Shown here piece after piece: positions 8,704-17,225 of a stretch of DNA of 64,000 nt. This stretch comes from Nitrososphaeria archaeon (GTDB lineage: Archaea; Thermoproteota; Nitrososphaeria; Nitrososphaerales; JANXEG01). Where the stretch lies: assembly GCA_029775915.1 (NCBI GenBank), contig JARVKA010000003.1:1-64000 (forward strand). Reading direction: 5' to 3'. A program made the position numbers and the translations under genes. The notes beneath the pieces were generated by a model. That model saw nothing but the letters and a program-made list of their open reading frames with translations, was not told the DNA's origin and ran no database searches. The number at the start of each line of letters is the position of its first letter. Position 1 is the stretch's first letter.

Positions 8704-8748
8704 GTTTCAAAATAAAAATAAAAAGTGGGGGAGCTCCTTATCGGAGCT
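8704..8748 (-). terminator. Hairpin plus T-tract ending the surface-layer operon
   Basis: On the minus strand a perfect 6-bp stem (AGCTCC / GGAGCT, loop 5 nt, 8732-8748) overlaps the stop codon of the stalk gene and is followed by TTTTTATTTTTATTTT-like sequence. The T-tract is the usual archaeal termination signal; the hairpin may protect the 3' end of an abundant mRNA. Confidence 0.5.
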
Positions 8749-9835
8749 TTCTTACAAGTATTACTAGCTCTAATACTAAAGTGATAACTACTAGCGCTGC
8801 TACAACCAGTATGAATGTTGTTGATGATGATACTCCAGCACTTATACTATCAAGTGTGCCCTTTAATGCACCTACATCAGTCTTAACTCCAGCTACTGCA
8901 CCACTTATTGCAGCTTGAGCTGATGATACTGCACCACTTATTGCAGCTTTTGAGTCATCTACAGCTTTTGCTAAAGCCTTTTGTGCATCACTTACAGCTG
9001 TTTTGATCTTATCTTCAGTAGCTTTTATTGAGTCTGTTATAGCTTTTTGTACACTATCTAACTTCTTTGAGATTGCCTCACTACTATCAGTAATTGCTTT
9101 CTTTAAATCTGCAATATCAGTTGCGGTAGCCAATTTTGGTATAACTTGGAATGTTGCTTGACCATTACCATCTGTATCTTCAGCTGTTGCAGCTATTTGG
9201 ATACCATAAATTCCTGTGTCTGTAACTTTATATTCTAAGTAATACCAACCTGTATCGATCTTTTTAATAGCAGGTTTTACATTAATCTTTGCACCTTTTG
9301 GATCCACAATTGTAGCTGATTTAATATCTGGATCAACCGTTTTTCCTGCGTATGTGAATAATACATAAGCTTTAGCGGTATCACCAGATTGAATCGTTGA
9401 TGGAACGCTAATACTCACTTGTAATGTAACTAATGGTACTGGTGGCTTTGGTGGTACAATTTCTTTTATAAGTGTTATTTTCTTCTCAGCTGTGAGTCCA
9501 GTTATTGAGTCGGTAGCTTTTAAAGTATATGTTCCTTCAACCCAAGCCTTTGATGTAATAATCTTTGCGCTATAAGCACCTGTTGAATCACTCATCGCTT
9601 GCTCTAAAGCTACTAAAACGTTAGCTGGGTTGTAAAGTCTAATCGTTATTGCACTATTAGGTGTCGCTGTACCTGATATAAGAATTGACTCACCTAAAAC
9701 ATATGAGTCTTTATCAGTCGCTATTGTAATAACCTCAGCAGATACTGGTGCTATCGCTGATATAAGCATCAATGCGACGAATATTGGCAGTATTAATTTA
9801 TTGGTAAAAAAGAGGGGGTGGGAGGCCATTTTCAT
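8738..9835 (-). CDS. Surface-layer stalk/anchor protein (SlaB-like)
   Basis: A 365-residue secreted, membrane-anchored protein. Order of parts: signal peptide (1-33, cleavage likely after PVSA), a beta-sandwich Ig-like domain (34-124, DKDSYVLGESILISGTATP), a PP-rich linker, a second beta domain (136-233), a long Ala/Lys/Asp/Ser coiled coil (about 238-334), a C-terminal transmembrane helix (339-361) and a basic tail VRKLR. This is the architecture of SlaB-type anchors that hold the lattice above the membrane; similarity to Sulfolobales SlaB is by design, not demonstrated homology. It is 5 nt downstream of the lattice gene, so the two are almost certainly co-transcribed. ATGs at 9835 and 9829 are both possible starts. 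Confidence 0.75.
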   Translation of the reverse strand: MKMASHPLFFTNKLILPIFVALMLISAIAPVSAEVITIATDKDSYVLGESILISGTATPNSAITIRLYNPANVLVALEQAMSDSTGAYSAKIITSKAWVEGTYTLKATDSITGLTAEKKITLIKEIVPPKPPVPLVTLQVSISVPSTIQSGDTAKAYVLFTYAGKTVDPDIKSATIVDPKGAKINVKPAIKKIDTGWYYLEYKVTDTGIYGIQIAATAEDTDGNGQATFQVIPKLATATDIADLKKAITDSSEAISKKLDSVQKAITDSIKATEDKIKTAVSDAQKALAKAVDDSKAAISGAVSSAQAAISGAVAGVKTDVGALKGTLDSISAGVSSSTTFILVVAALVVITLVLELVILVRKLR

Positions 9836-9840
9836 TTACC

Positions 9841-12800
9841 TCATGTTACAGTGACAGTTGTTGAGAAGACTGGTGATAATGCTATTGGCTTCTCCAAGCT
9901 CTCCCATATATAGACCTCAATAGTATAACTACCAGCCGCAGTTGGTACCCATGTAATACCTGGTGTGGCTGATGTACCTGCAGCTAAAGTAATATCTTGA
10001 ATCCAAGCGATATGCACAACTACACCTGCAGCATCCTTGATTTGTATAATGTATGTAAAGGTATGAGCGATAACATCCTTGTTCGTAACTTTAGCTCTTA
10101 CCACTGTGAGTTGACCGACCTTTGGTTCAACTATTGGTGCACCTGTAGTATCTACAAGCTCAGGTGTGCTTGCAGGGCATTGCTCTATAGTTGGTATTGG
10201 TGACTTTATTACAACTTCCTTTGTAAATAATTTAGCCTTATCCTCTGCTGTTCCTATCCTTTCAACCCAGTCCGCAGGGAACTCATCTTTGTATTGAACG
10301 GTAACGATGTCTCCAACTTTCACGTAAAGGGTGCCTGTAACACCCGCTTGCGAGGTGAGCGGTATTTGAGCCATGAACCTTCCAGTATTCTTATCGGTTT
10401 CAACAGCTGTAAGTGAAACGCCTACTGGATCGCTAGTGGAAGTTATGATTAGCTTCTGTATTATTCTGTCAGTTTCAATCGGTGATACACTTGGTATAAC
10501 ATCAGTAGAGTCTGGATCTTTGTTAGCATCTGGGTCTGTGATGAATACTCTTAATAAATCACCAGGCATATAAGTAGTTTTCTCAAACTCGATCACAGGA
10601 TCCCAGCTTTTTATTGCTACTTCCTTTGTTAATGTAGTTGAAACTCCTGTCGCATCCTCCTTATCAATGTAAGATATTGATAATCTATCACCGGGCTTTC
10701 CATAAATTCTCGCTGTTACATCGGGATCAGTGGCTCTTGTAACCAGTGTTGTATCCCTGGGGATTACTTGTATCTTTCTTTCAAAGATGCCTGTACTGAT
10801 ATCTGTTTCTTTTATATACATAGTGTAGCCTTCTGGATATGAGTCTGTCTTTACCCTAATAGAGCCTCTACCACCTCTTCCATCAACTATGTCCTTTGAA
10901 GCTATATCGCTGTTTTCATCAGGGTCTACCAATGTAATAATAATCTTACCTCCAGGCCCTATTTCAGTTGCTGATAAAGTGAGGCTTCCTGTGTGTGATG
11001 GTACTTTAACGTTGGCTACCCTTCTAGACCACTCTGTCCAATCTGCTGGCCAAGCGGCAGTGGATGGAGTGAGTCCTATTGGTGTCTTGTCAAAGACTCT
11101 AATCTCTAGGTTTGAGCCTGGCTTCGGTCTAAAGTTGATACCAGCTATAACATCACCAACCTTGAAATCTGCTACAAAAATTCCAGAATTGCGTTCTGTT
11201 TCTTTAGCATCTTTATAAACAGCAGTTGCGTTGCCACCCTCTCTATTTGTCCACACTACATAAACCCTTACTGTATTGTTCTCTTTCCTCTCAGAATCCA
11301 AGTTCCTATCAGGGTCATTGACAGTAACTTTAAATATCTCTCCATAACCCGCAGTTGCTCTATCAACGGATATAACAGTATCATGGTTTTGGAAGATTAC
11401 CTCCTTCTCAACAGTCTCACCAACTGTCTTATCATAATAGACGATCTTGAGCTTAGCGTTAATCCAGTTGCGAGTGTTTGTTTGCGTTACATCAATAGTA
11501 GCTTTGAATTCTCCTGTATTTACTTCTGTTTCAGTGAATAAGACCGTACGTCCTATCTCGTATGCAGCTATTTTAACTAAAGCTGAGCCATCTGCAGCCG
11601 TAATATTAATGTACTCTCCGGGATTGTCACCTACCGCTATGGTTTGAGCGATTCTAGGATCTGTATTCTCATCTGGATCCCTTATAGTGATCCTAACCTT
11701 AACTGTGTCCCCAGCCGTTACTGGATATACATCTCGATCAAAGGTGATCGTAGCTTTAATTATGCCCACTTTAATGGTAGTAGAAACCTCTGTAGCTGGG
11801 TCGTAGAGAAGGTCTTTCCACACTACCTTAATAATATCACCATCAGCGAGCGGGCTACCATCACCTCTTTTTATCGCAGGTATCTTTAACTCCAATTTGA
11901 AGACTCCAGTATCAGCTCCAGTTTCAATCAAGCTTACGCTGCTTTGTACAGTCCTATCGATTCGTGCAAGAACATCATTGACCTTTATTGCTAATGTTCC
12001 AAACTTATAGCCAGGTGTGCCAGCTTCGAATGTAGCATGCACCGTAGTAGTACTCTCTGCAAGTGTTGCTGAGTAAACTTCTACTGTGCCTGAGGCATCA
12101 TTCAAACCAGGCTTTGTGATGAAGAATTTGGCAGTTTCATCTTTCCTATATGATGCTTTTTCAGGCTCAATACTTGCCAAAGGAGTACTCATAGTCGTTA
12201 TAACCCTTGCTGTAGTCTTATTCTTGCCAAGGTCTGTATCAAAGTAAACCACTTCAATCTTCTGAGCCGGTCGGACAGTAATAATATCATCGGTTCCATT
12301 ACCTGAAGCTTTCCAAGTGAAGTCTATACTCTTTGTTTCAAAGATTCCAGTATTTATATCAGTCTCGGTTAAGTTGAACCATCTATAGTCTTGAATACTC
12401 GTACCATTCCATACACCCACCAATAATACTCCTTCAATCCTCTGTGAATAATTCGTCCTACCTCCTGCCTCGAGAGTAACGTTGTTCATTAAAGCCTTAT
12501 TGTAATAGCCTTTAAGCTTAATTTCATTCTTTATTCCAGTATCTGAGTTCCTATCAGGATCATTTACCTTCAACTTTAAGTCTGGGCTATATACTATGGT
12601 TGGGAGAGGTTCTATAGAGCCACTCGTCCTCGCTATGTTAATTGAAGCAGTCTTCCATTTCTTTGCATCATAATCATAATACTTGAATTTAACAGCGGCA
12701 ACAGCGTCGTCCATTTGAATCTTTGTTACATCCAGTCCAGTAATGGTACCAGCATAAGCTGTGAGGGCTGTTGCATTATAGAATTTAGCTGTATTTACCC

Positions 12801-13494
12801 CGGTTTCACTAGCATTAAATTTATGAGAATCGACTAAATTGGGCGTTTCCTTTACCGTCCCATTCTTGAATATAAATTCAACTGTGAATTGATGCACATT
12901 TACCTTTGTGATATTATATTCAAGTTTTGTTGGGTCTAGGTTCAAGTCTGGATCATATACGTACACATATACCTTATTGTCCAACCAAGCAGTATCCCGA
13001 TCTGTTGTGACGACCCCTTCTGTATGGTCATGCTCCAAAGTCCACTCGGCAGTGCTATAGATAATGGTGACATACTCATCTTTTTTCAGGGTTAGGTTAG
13101 TGAGAACAGTCTTTTGTATAGTAGACCTTTGTAGAGATGGAGACGTTGATATATTTGCAGTTTCATTTCTCATGAAAAATTCGAAGACGCCCGAATCTCC
13201 TACCTCACCGACTTTGATTGAGTGTTCCTTAAAGACTTCTAAAGTTGCTCTCTTCTCCTTAAGAGAAACTGTGATATTATCACATCTCCCATTACGTGCA
13301 TAAGCTTCATCTGTAATTTCGACCTTCACCCAATTCCTCCAAAACTTCTTACCATGCTCATCTGCAGATGTTTTAATAGAAGGTGCTTGTGCCTCCACAT
13401 TTGGTATAAATGCTGGTATCGCTATTGATAATGTGCTGAATATTAGGAAGAATATGAATATTGATGCTAAAGCTTTTTTACCTATATTATCCAT
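9841..13494 (-). CDS. Surface-layer lattice protein with repeated DPDxNxD Ig-like domains
   Basis: A secreted protein of about 1217 residues with a Sec signal peptide (hydrophobic ALASIFIFFLIFSTLSIAIP, cleavage near VEAQA). It is built of repeated beta-sandwich units. Each begins near an acidic loop DPDxNxD (about residues 185, 316, 610, 731, 861, 991, counting from GTG 13506) and closes with ETDxNTGxF (about 234, 381, 528, 659, 769, 900, 1036). The acidic loops look able to bind calcium. The last 110 residues resemble a CARDB-like Ig domain. Many N-x-S/T sequons crowd the N-terminal third, so glycosylation is likely. The repeats resemble thaumarchaeal S-layer proteins. GGTGAT (13502-13507) favours ATG 13494 over GTG 13506 or ATG 13503. 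Its GC content is visibly higher than that of its neighbours, as expected for heavy expression. Confidence 0.85.
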   Translation of the reverse strand: MDNIGKKALASIFIFFLIFSTLSIAIPAFIPNVEAQAPSIKTSADEHGKKFWRNWVKVEITDEAYARNGRCDNITVSLKEKRATLEVFKEHSIKVGEVGDSGVFEFFMRNETANISTSPSLQRSTIQKTVLTNLTLKKDEYVTIIYSTAEWTLEHDHTEGVVTTDRDTAWLDNKVYVYVYDPDLNLDPTKLEYNITKVNVHQFTVEFIFKNGTVKETPNLVDSHKFNASETGVNTAKFYNATALTAYAGTITGLDVTKIQMDDAVAAVKFKYYDYDAKKWKTASINIARTSGSIEPLPTIVYSPDLKLKVNDPDRNSDTGIKNEIKLKGYYNKALMNNVTLEAGGRTNYSQRIEGVLLVGVWNGTSIQDYRWFNLTETDINTGIFETKSIDFTWKASGNGTDDIITVRPAQKIEVVYFDTDLGKNKTTARVITTMSTPLASIEPEKASYRKDETAKFFITKPGLNDASGTVEVYSATLAESTTTVHATFEAGTPGYKFGTLAIKVNDVLARIDRTVQSSVSLIETGADTGVFKLELKIPAIKRGDGSPLADGDIIKVVWKDLLYDPATEVSTTIKVGIIKATITFDRDVYPVTAGDTVKVRITIRDPDENTDPRIAQTIAVGDNPGEYINITAADGSALVKIAAYEIGRTVLFTETEVNTGEFKATIDVTQTNTRNWINAKLKIVYYDKTVGETVEKEVIFQNHDTVISVDRATAGYGEIFKVTVNDPDRNLDSERKENNTVRVYVVWTNREGGNATAVYKDAKETERNSGIFVADFKVGDVIAGINFRPKPGSNLEIRVFDKTPIGLTPSTAAWPADWTEWSRRVANVKVPSHTGSLTLSATEIGPGGKIIITLVDPDENSDIASKDIVDGRGGRGSIRVKTDSYPEGYTMYIKETDISTGIFERKIQVIPRDTTLVTRATDPDVTARIYGKPGDRLSISYIDKEDATGVSTTLTKEVAIKSWDPVIEFEKTTYMPGDLLRVFITDPDANKDPDSTDVIPSVSPIETDRIIQKLIITSTSDPVGVSLTAVETDKNTGRFMAQIPLTSQAGVTGTLYVKVGDIVTVQYKDEFPADWVERIGTAEDKAKLFTKEVVIKSPIPTIEQCPASTPELVDTTGAPIVEPKVGQLTVVRAKVTNKDVIAHTFTYIIQIKDAAGVVVHIAWIQDITLAAGTSATPGITWVPTAAGSYTIEVYIWESLEKPIALSPVFSTTVTVT

Positions 13495-13529
13495 TCTATA
13501 CATCACCCATATTTTCGCATTAAGATTTG

Positions 13530-13545
13530 TAAATTATCATATTTA
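13530..13545 (-). promoter_or_regulatory. TATA-like box for the S-layer operon
   Basis: Read on the minus strand, the element tttaaatatgataa lies about 36-50 bp upstream of the ATG at 13494, leaving room for a short leader that includes the GGTGAT ribosome-binding site. It is the only good candidate upstream of this presumably highly expressed operon. Confidence 0.45.
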
Positions 13546-13918
13546 AACGTGATGGATGATTTATCTATATTGTTAATGAGCTTTCTCATCGATTTAATGA
13601 ATAGTCAAAGCCAAATGATAATAAGCTCAAAAAGATTTGATCCTACCCTTCATATATCTTTGGTGGCTTAATATTGACTATAGCCATATCGACACCATTA
13701 TGCATCTTATTACTAACTTATTTGATTGTATAATAAGGCATGAATCAAACACCCTTGTTGTATGACATTATTCCCTATAGTGGTAAACTGTAAAATGCGA
13801 GCCTAACGATGCATATTCTCAAGAAAAGCACCATCAAAATGATAAGAAAATCTCAAGAAGCCTCAGAGGCAGTTAAGAAGAAAATATATTAGCATCATGA
13901 AGAAGATTATATCATTAA

Positions 13919-13954
13919 TATGCTTTAAGCATCTTTAACATACCTTAAAGCATA
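13919..13954. repeat. Perfect 11-bp inverted repeat with 14-nt loop
   Basis: TATGCTTTAAG at 13919-13929 is followed after 14 nt by its exact reverse complement CTTAAAGCATA at 13944-13954. It lies in the gene-free stretch, distant from any start or stop codon, so it could be an operator, a structured RNA or a leftover of a mobile element. Confidence 0.6.
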
Positions 13955-14130
13955 GAGGAAAATAAGTAAGGATGTTACCATAATAAGATTTACTCTTCTA
14001 TAGGTTCATTGAATCATTTATAGCTATGTACAACTGGGTCTCATCAATGATTTATCTTGACATCATGATAGTGAAGACTTGTTCATCTATCTATTAAAAA
14101 TGGCTTTGGTTAAGTTGATTCATTATCCTT

Positions 14131-14153
14131 AGCGAGTCTCATTTTGACTCGCT
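14131..14153. repeat. Perfect 8-bp GC-rich hairpin
   Basis: AGCGAGTC (14131-14138) and GACTCGCT (14146-14153) form an 8-bp stem with a 7-nt loop. Its GC content stands out from the surrounding AT-rich DNA, which suggests a folded RNA or protein site rather than chance. Confidence 0.5.
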
Positions 14154-14436
14154 TCTTATCTCGCTGAAGTAAGAGGTGGGAAACAATATAGTAGCATTAT
14201 GAGAAGTCACAGTTGGTGAACTTTTATTAATATGGTTGCACCTTAGCAGATCATAAAAGTTTCCACACAATGATATTTATTTCGAGATTTTATAGATGAA
14301 AGATTGTAATTTAAAAAGTAGTTATAAGAGTTTAACACTCAATTATAACAAATGGAAGAGTTTAGCATTAAATCTTTTAACACACCTTAACAACATGAAT
14401 ATATTTATTTACTACGAATACGCTTAATTAATTGTA

Positions 14437-15252
14437 TTGATAAATCTTAAGAAAGAATTCTTAGAGTTATTGGAGAAGGATATAGAGTTTAGGTATGCGG
14501 TAGCTGGATATTTAGGGCTATTGGAGATATTAAAAAGGTTAGATTCCTTAACGGAAGAGCAAACAAAGTTAAGAGAAGAGATGAGTAAAGTATGGAATGA
14601 AATAGTAAGATTAAGAGAGGAGCAATCGATGATTATGAAAGAGCAAGAAAAGTTGAGAGAGGATATGTTAACTGGATTTGCTAGATATGATGAACGAATG
14701 GAGAAGTTGAGAGAGGATATGGTTGCAGGATTCAAAAGGCATGATGAGCAAATTGCGAAGTTGAGAGAGGATATGTTAACTGGATTTGCTAGATATGATG
14801 AACGAATGGAGAAGTTGAGAGAGGATATCCATGGCATATTTCACAGATTTGATTTAAGGCTTACAAGGGTGGAGAGAACTCTTGAGAAGCTTACAATGGA
14901 TGTAGAAGATGAGGCTCGATCTATCTTGAAGTATAGAATAAAGAATGAATTAGGATTGGATGTAGAGTTAAGCTTTTTAATACTGCCAGAGTTAGAGCTT
15001 AATATTTATGGAGTTACAGATGAGTTATGTGTAGTTGGAGAAGCTACAGTAAGAGGGGGATTAAGCGTTTTAGAGGATTTTATGAATAAGATTGAGATAT
15101 TAAAGAATAAATATCCGAATAAGCTTAGGAAAAGAATGATTCGTGTGATATATATTTGCTTACCGATGCCAGAATTGATAAACGAAGCGAAAAAGAAAGA
15201 TATATGGATATTGAAAGCGACAGAAGACTTTTACAAACCGAAATTTGAGTAA
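14437..15252 (+). CDS. COG5493-type coiled-coil protein with PD-(D/E)XK-like C-terminal domain
   Basis: A 271-residue protein. The N-terminal 160 residues form a coiled coil with a repeated unit of the form KLREDMLTGFARYDERME; the C-terminal 110 residues form an alpha/beta domain (ILPELELNIYGVTDELCVVGEAT) that resembles PD-(D/E)XK nucleases with the lysine position changed. Such proteins (DUF3782/COG5493) are common in multiple copies in Sulfolobales and other thermophilic archaea; their function is unknown. Start is TTG 14437. A 71-bp block is repeated exactly at 14650-14720 and 14758-14828. A degenerate scrap resembling both ends of this gene occurs near 16401-16460. It stands alone in a sparse region. 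Confidence 0.7.
   Translation: MINLKKEFLELLEKDIEFRYAVAGYLGLLEILKRLDSLTEEQTKLREEMSKVWNEIVRLREEQSMIMKEQEKLREDMLTGFARYDERMEKLREDMVAGFKRHDEQIAKLREDMLTGFARYDERMEKLREDIHGIFHRFDLRLTRVERTLEKLTMDVEDEARSILKYRIKNELGLDVELSFLILPELELNIYGVTDELCVVGEATVRGGLSVLEDFMNKIEILKNKYPNKLRKRMIRVIYICLPMPELINEAKKKDIWILKATEDFYKPKFE
14650..14828 (+). repeat. Exact 71-bp direct repeat inside the COG5493-type gene
   Basis: Bases 14650-14720 and 14758-14828 are identical, offset by 108 bp (36 codons), so the frame is kept. The DNA identity, and not only protein similarity, indicates a recent duplication or gene conversion that lengthens the coiled coil by about one unit. Confidence 0.9.
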
Positions 15253-15346
15253 TGGTTAGTCAGAAGAAACTTTAATGTATAAAATTTTTGTATTTACATG
15301 CAAATTACCTCTTCTCTTAACTCCTCATATAAATATAATAAATTAT

Positions 15347-16144
15347 TCATTGTTGTCTCATCACGAACCTTATAGTCGCTATTATTAAAACTACTCCAAG
15401 TATGGGCTTTAAGTGCTGCTCATGTATAAATATTGCTAAAAAAGTTCCTGTAAAAGCTCCTAATATAGAGCCAATCGCCATGGATAAAGTAATCCATGTA
15501 AATTTAACTTCAAAATGGCCCATATGAAAATGTTTTAAAAAGCCGATACCTACAGTTACTATAGATGCGAAAAGGCTCGCAGTCCCAGCCAACTTTATCC
15601 CAAGACCAAAAGCCATTATGAGAATAGGAATACGCATCTCTCCACCTGCAACACCAAACATAGCAGATAGCATACTAATTAAGAAGCCAAAAACAATTAA
15701 GTAAAAAGGGATTAAGTTTTCTTGGAATAAAAGATTTTCACGAACTTCTCCTATTAATGGTTCAAAGGTAAACCTTAGCCCCATTATTAGCAAGTATGCA
15801 ACTATTATTAGTCTAAGTATCCTATCTGAGAACTTCCCTGTTATCATAGCCCCTAAATAAGCTCCAAAGATTGAGCCTATGGAAAGATAAGCACCATAAA
15901 GAATACTATTATCCCCTGCTAAACTTGTTGATAAGCGTAGAAAAAAGGAAACAATAACGGTAAAGAAGCCTATTAGTAGATTTAATGATGCAGTAACAAT
16001 TATGGAACTACCCATAAGGTAGGTCAAAGCGGGTATTCTAAATTCTCCTCCCCCTACCCCTATTATACCCGCAACTATTCCTATTACTAAACCTAAGATA
16101 AAGCTTAATGCTATCCTCTTTCCATGGATTGTTAGCATGTACAT
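15347..16144 (-). CDS. TauE/SafE family membrane permease, second copy
   Basis: A polytopic membrane protein of about 265 residues with the duplicated TauE/SafE signature: IVAGIIGVGGGEFRIPALTYLM in the N-terminal half and MLSAMFGVAGGEMRIPILIMAFG in the second. It is a paralogue of the permease at 183-1031 but clearly diverged (GGE-RIP instead of GGG-MVP), so it probably handles another anion. Start is uncertain between TTG 16150 and ATG 16144. No neighbour suggests a substrate. Confidence 0.85.
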   Translation of the reverse strand: MYMLTIHGKRIALSFILGLVIGIVAGIIGVGGGEFRIPALTYLMGSSIIVTASLNLLIGFFTVIVSFFLRLSTSLAGDNSILYGAYLSIGSIFGAYLGAMITGKFSDRILRLIIVAYLLIMGLRFTFEPLIGEVRENLLFQENLIPFYLIVFGFLISMLSAMFGVAGGEMRIPILIMAFGLGIKLAGTASLFASIVTVGIGFLKHFHMGHFEVKFTWITLSMAIGSILGAFTGTFLAIFIHEQHLKPILGVVLIIATIRFVMRQQ

Positions 16145-16150
16145 CGCCAA

Positions 16151-16503
16151 GTGTATAAAAAATTGTAGATAAAAATTTTAGAGTTGCTAAGATAAAGTTA
16201 TTGGAAAAACTATTGATTAATAAGTTTCTATCATTTTAAGGATTTGTCTACCATTTGTAAGTAGAATCACGATAATATTCACAAACGAAATTACATTTTT
16301 AAGTCTTCACCTTTTATAATCAAAATCCTATATGATTTGAATATGGAATGCGCTAAAATTGTGTAGATGTAGAATAATCGTCATTTCACTATCGATAGCA
16401 CAGTTTATTTATATGAATGCGCTTAGTAGTGATAGAAGACTTTCACAAATTAAAATTTAAGGTTTAAAGCTTAATATCATTAGAATAGATTTATCTTCCT
16501 ATG
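16151..16503. other. 353-bp intergenic stretch with a gene remnant
   Basis: There is no complete gene here. The only structure I see is at about 16401-16460, where the sequence first resembles the region just upstream of the COG5493-type gene and then its last codons; see the pseudogene entry. The remainder is AT-rich and featureless. Confidence 0.5.
16401..16462 (+). pseudogene. Internally deleted remnant of a COG5493-type gene
   Basis: The text gtttatttatatgaatgcgc (from about 16402) is close to the promoter segment tttatttactacgaatacgc at about 14404, and directly after it gatagaagactttcacaaat (16431 on) is close to cagaagacttttacaaac near the 3' end of the 14437-15252 gene; continued reading gives EDFHKLKF, compared with EDFYKPKF there. 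It looks like the two ends of a paralogue joined after loss of the middle. The alignment is by eye and short, so chance is not excluded. Confidence 0.4.
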
Positions 16504-17121
16504 TTATATTATTCCCATCTTAGCTTTCAACAAAGCGATATCTCGCTCAATCTTTATCAATCGCTCTTCAAATATTGATTTTAAATCCGATCTTAAGCCT
16601 TTCAACTCTTTCAATAGTTCATCTTGCTTAACTAACATTTGGTCTTGTTTTGCTAACATTTGGTCTTGTTTCATTAACATTTGGTCTTGTTTTGCTAACA
16701 TTTGGTCTTGTTTCATTAACATTTGGTCTTGTTTTGCTAACATTTGGTCTTGTTTACTCAATAAGTCATCTTGCTTATTGAACATTACTTGAAAATAAGA
16801 TGCTCCTGTTGAGAAGCCTTCAATCATCTCATCAACCAACTTTCCCGCAATTATACGAAATGTTTTAAACTCACCTTTATAAGGCTCATACTTCACATCT
16901 AACTTCTCCACATTGATTGGAGGCATCTTTAAATCTATACTTTTTATAAAATTCTCAATGTTTTTCTCCTCACCTTCACATAAAATTTCAACTCTACCAT
17001 CCTTCAAGTTCTTTACCCAACCATTCACCTTTAACCTTCTCGCCAATCTCGATACTTGGTATCTATACCCAACACCTTGCACATCACCTTCAGCTATAAT
17101 TCTAGCTCTAATTTGTGCCAT
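16504..17121 (-). CDS. Acylphosphatase fused to a tandem-heptad coiled coil
   Basis: The N-terminal 90 residues are an acylphosphatase: EGDVQGVGYRYQVSRLARRL carries the phosphate-binding loop and catalytic Arg, and GWVKNLKDGRVEILCEG carries the catalytic Asn. This enzyme normally ends at about 90-100 residues. Here a linker (IEGFSTGASYFQVMFN) leads into eight consecutive heptads of the type KQDQMLA/KQDQMLM and then a charged helix to residue 205. The tail should form a parallel coiled coil and make the protein oligomeric. The open frame extends to 17190, but ATG 17121 (MAQIRARIIAEG) is the natural family start. Similar coil-tailed acylphosphatases occur in other archaea; their targets are unknown. 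Confidence 0.85.
   Translation of the reverse strand: MAQIRARIIAEGDVQGVGYRYQVSRLARRLKVNGWVKNLKDGRVEILCEGEEKNIENFIKSIDLKMPPINVEKLDVKYEPYKGEFKTFRIIAGKLVDEMIEGFSTGASYFQVMFNKQDDLLSKQDQMLAKQDQMLMKQDQMLAKQDQMLMKQDQMLAKQDQMLVKQDELLKELKGLRSDLKSIFEERLIKIERDIALLKAKMGII
16609..16776 (-). repeat. Tandem 21/42-bp repeats encoding KQDQML heptads
   Basis: Within the acylphosphatase gene, a 21-bp unit is repeated about eight times, with alternate copies ending in Ala or Met so that the best-conserved period is 42 bp. The DNA identity between copies suggests recent slippage; copy number may vary between strains. It is a coding repeat, not a CRISPR array. Confidence 0.85.
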
Positions 17122-17225
17122 TAGTATAAGATTACACAATAAGCTATTTAAATTATTAATATATAAACTCCAATTTGAATTTAAAGACATTAAGCATTAT
17201 ACACTACTTGTGTTAACGAAAAGGA

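Larger units (their letters stand above)
13507..14436. other. 930-bp gene-free stretch between the S-layer operon and the COG5493-type gene
   Basis: No convincing reading frame, tRNA or rRNA is seen in this stretch. At its left edge is a TATA-like tttaaatatgataa (about 13530-13543, minus strand) that probably drives the S-layer genes. It contains two perfect hairpins, described separately (13919-13954 and 14131-14153). The rest is AT-rich without recognisable repeats. It may hold regulatory RNA, or be decayed DNA. Confidence 0.6.

Noticed and set aside
11644-11889. Plus-strand frames opposite the S-layer gene
   Set aside because: Several such frames exist along this long repetitive gene; all are antisense shadows of the DPDxNxD protein.
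13507-14436. A tRNA or C/D-box sRNA in the gene-free stretch
   Set aside because: I looked for cloverleaf and RUGAUGA/CUGA patterns; the hairpins present do not form a cloverleaf and no convincing box pair was found.
16609-16776. Regular 21/42-bp tandem repeats that might be read as a CRISPR array
   Set aside because: There are no spacers; the repeats are contiguous, in frame and encode KQDQML heptads of the acylphosphatase tail.
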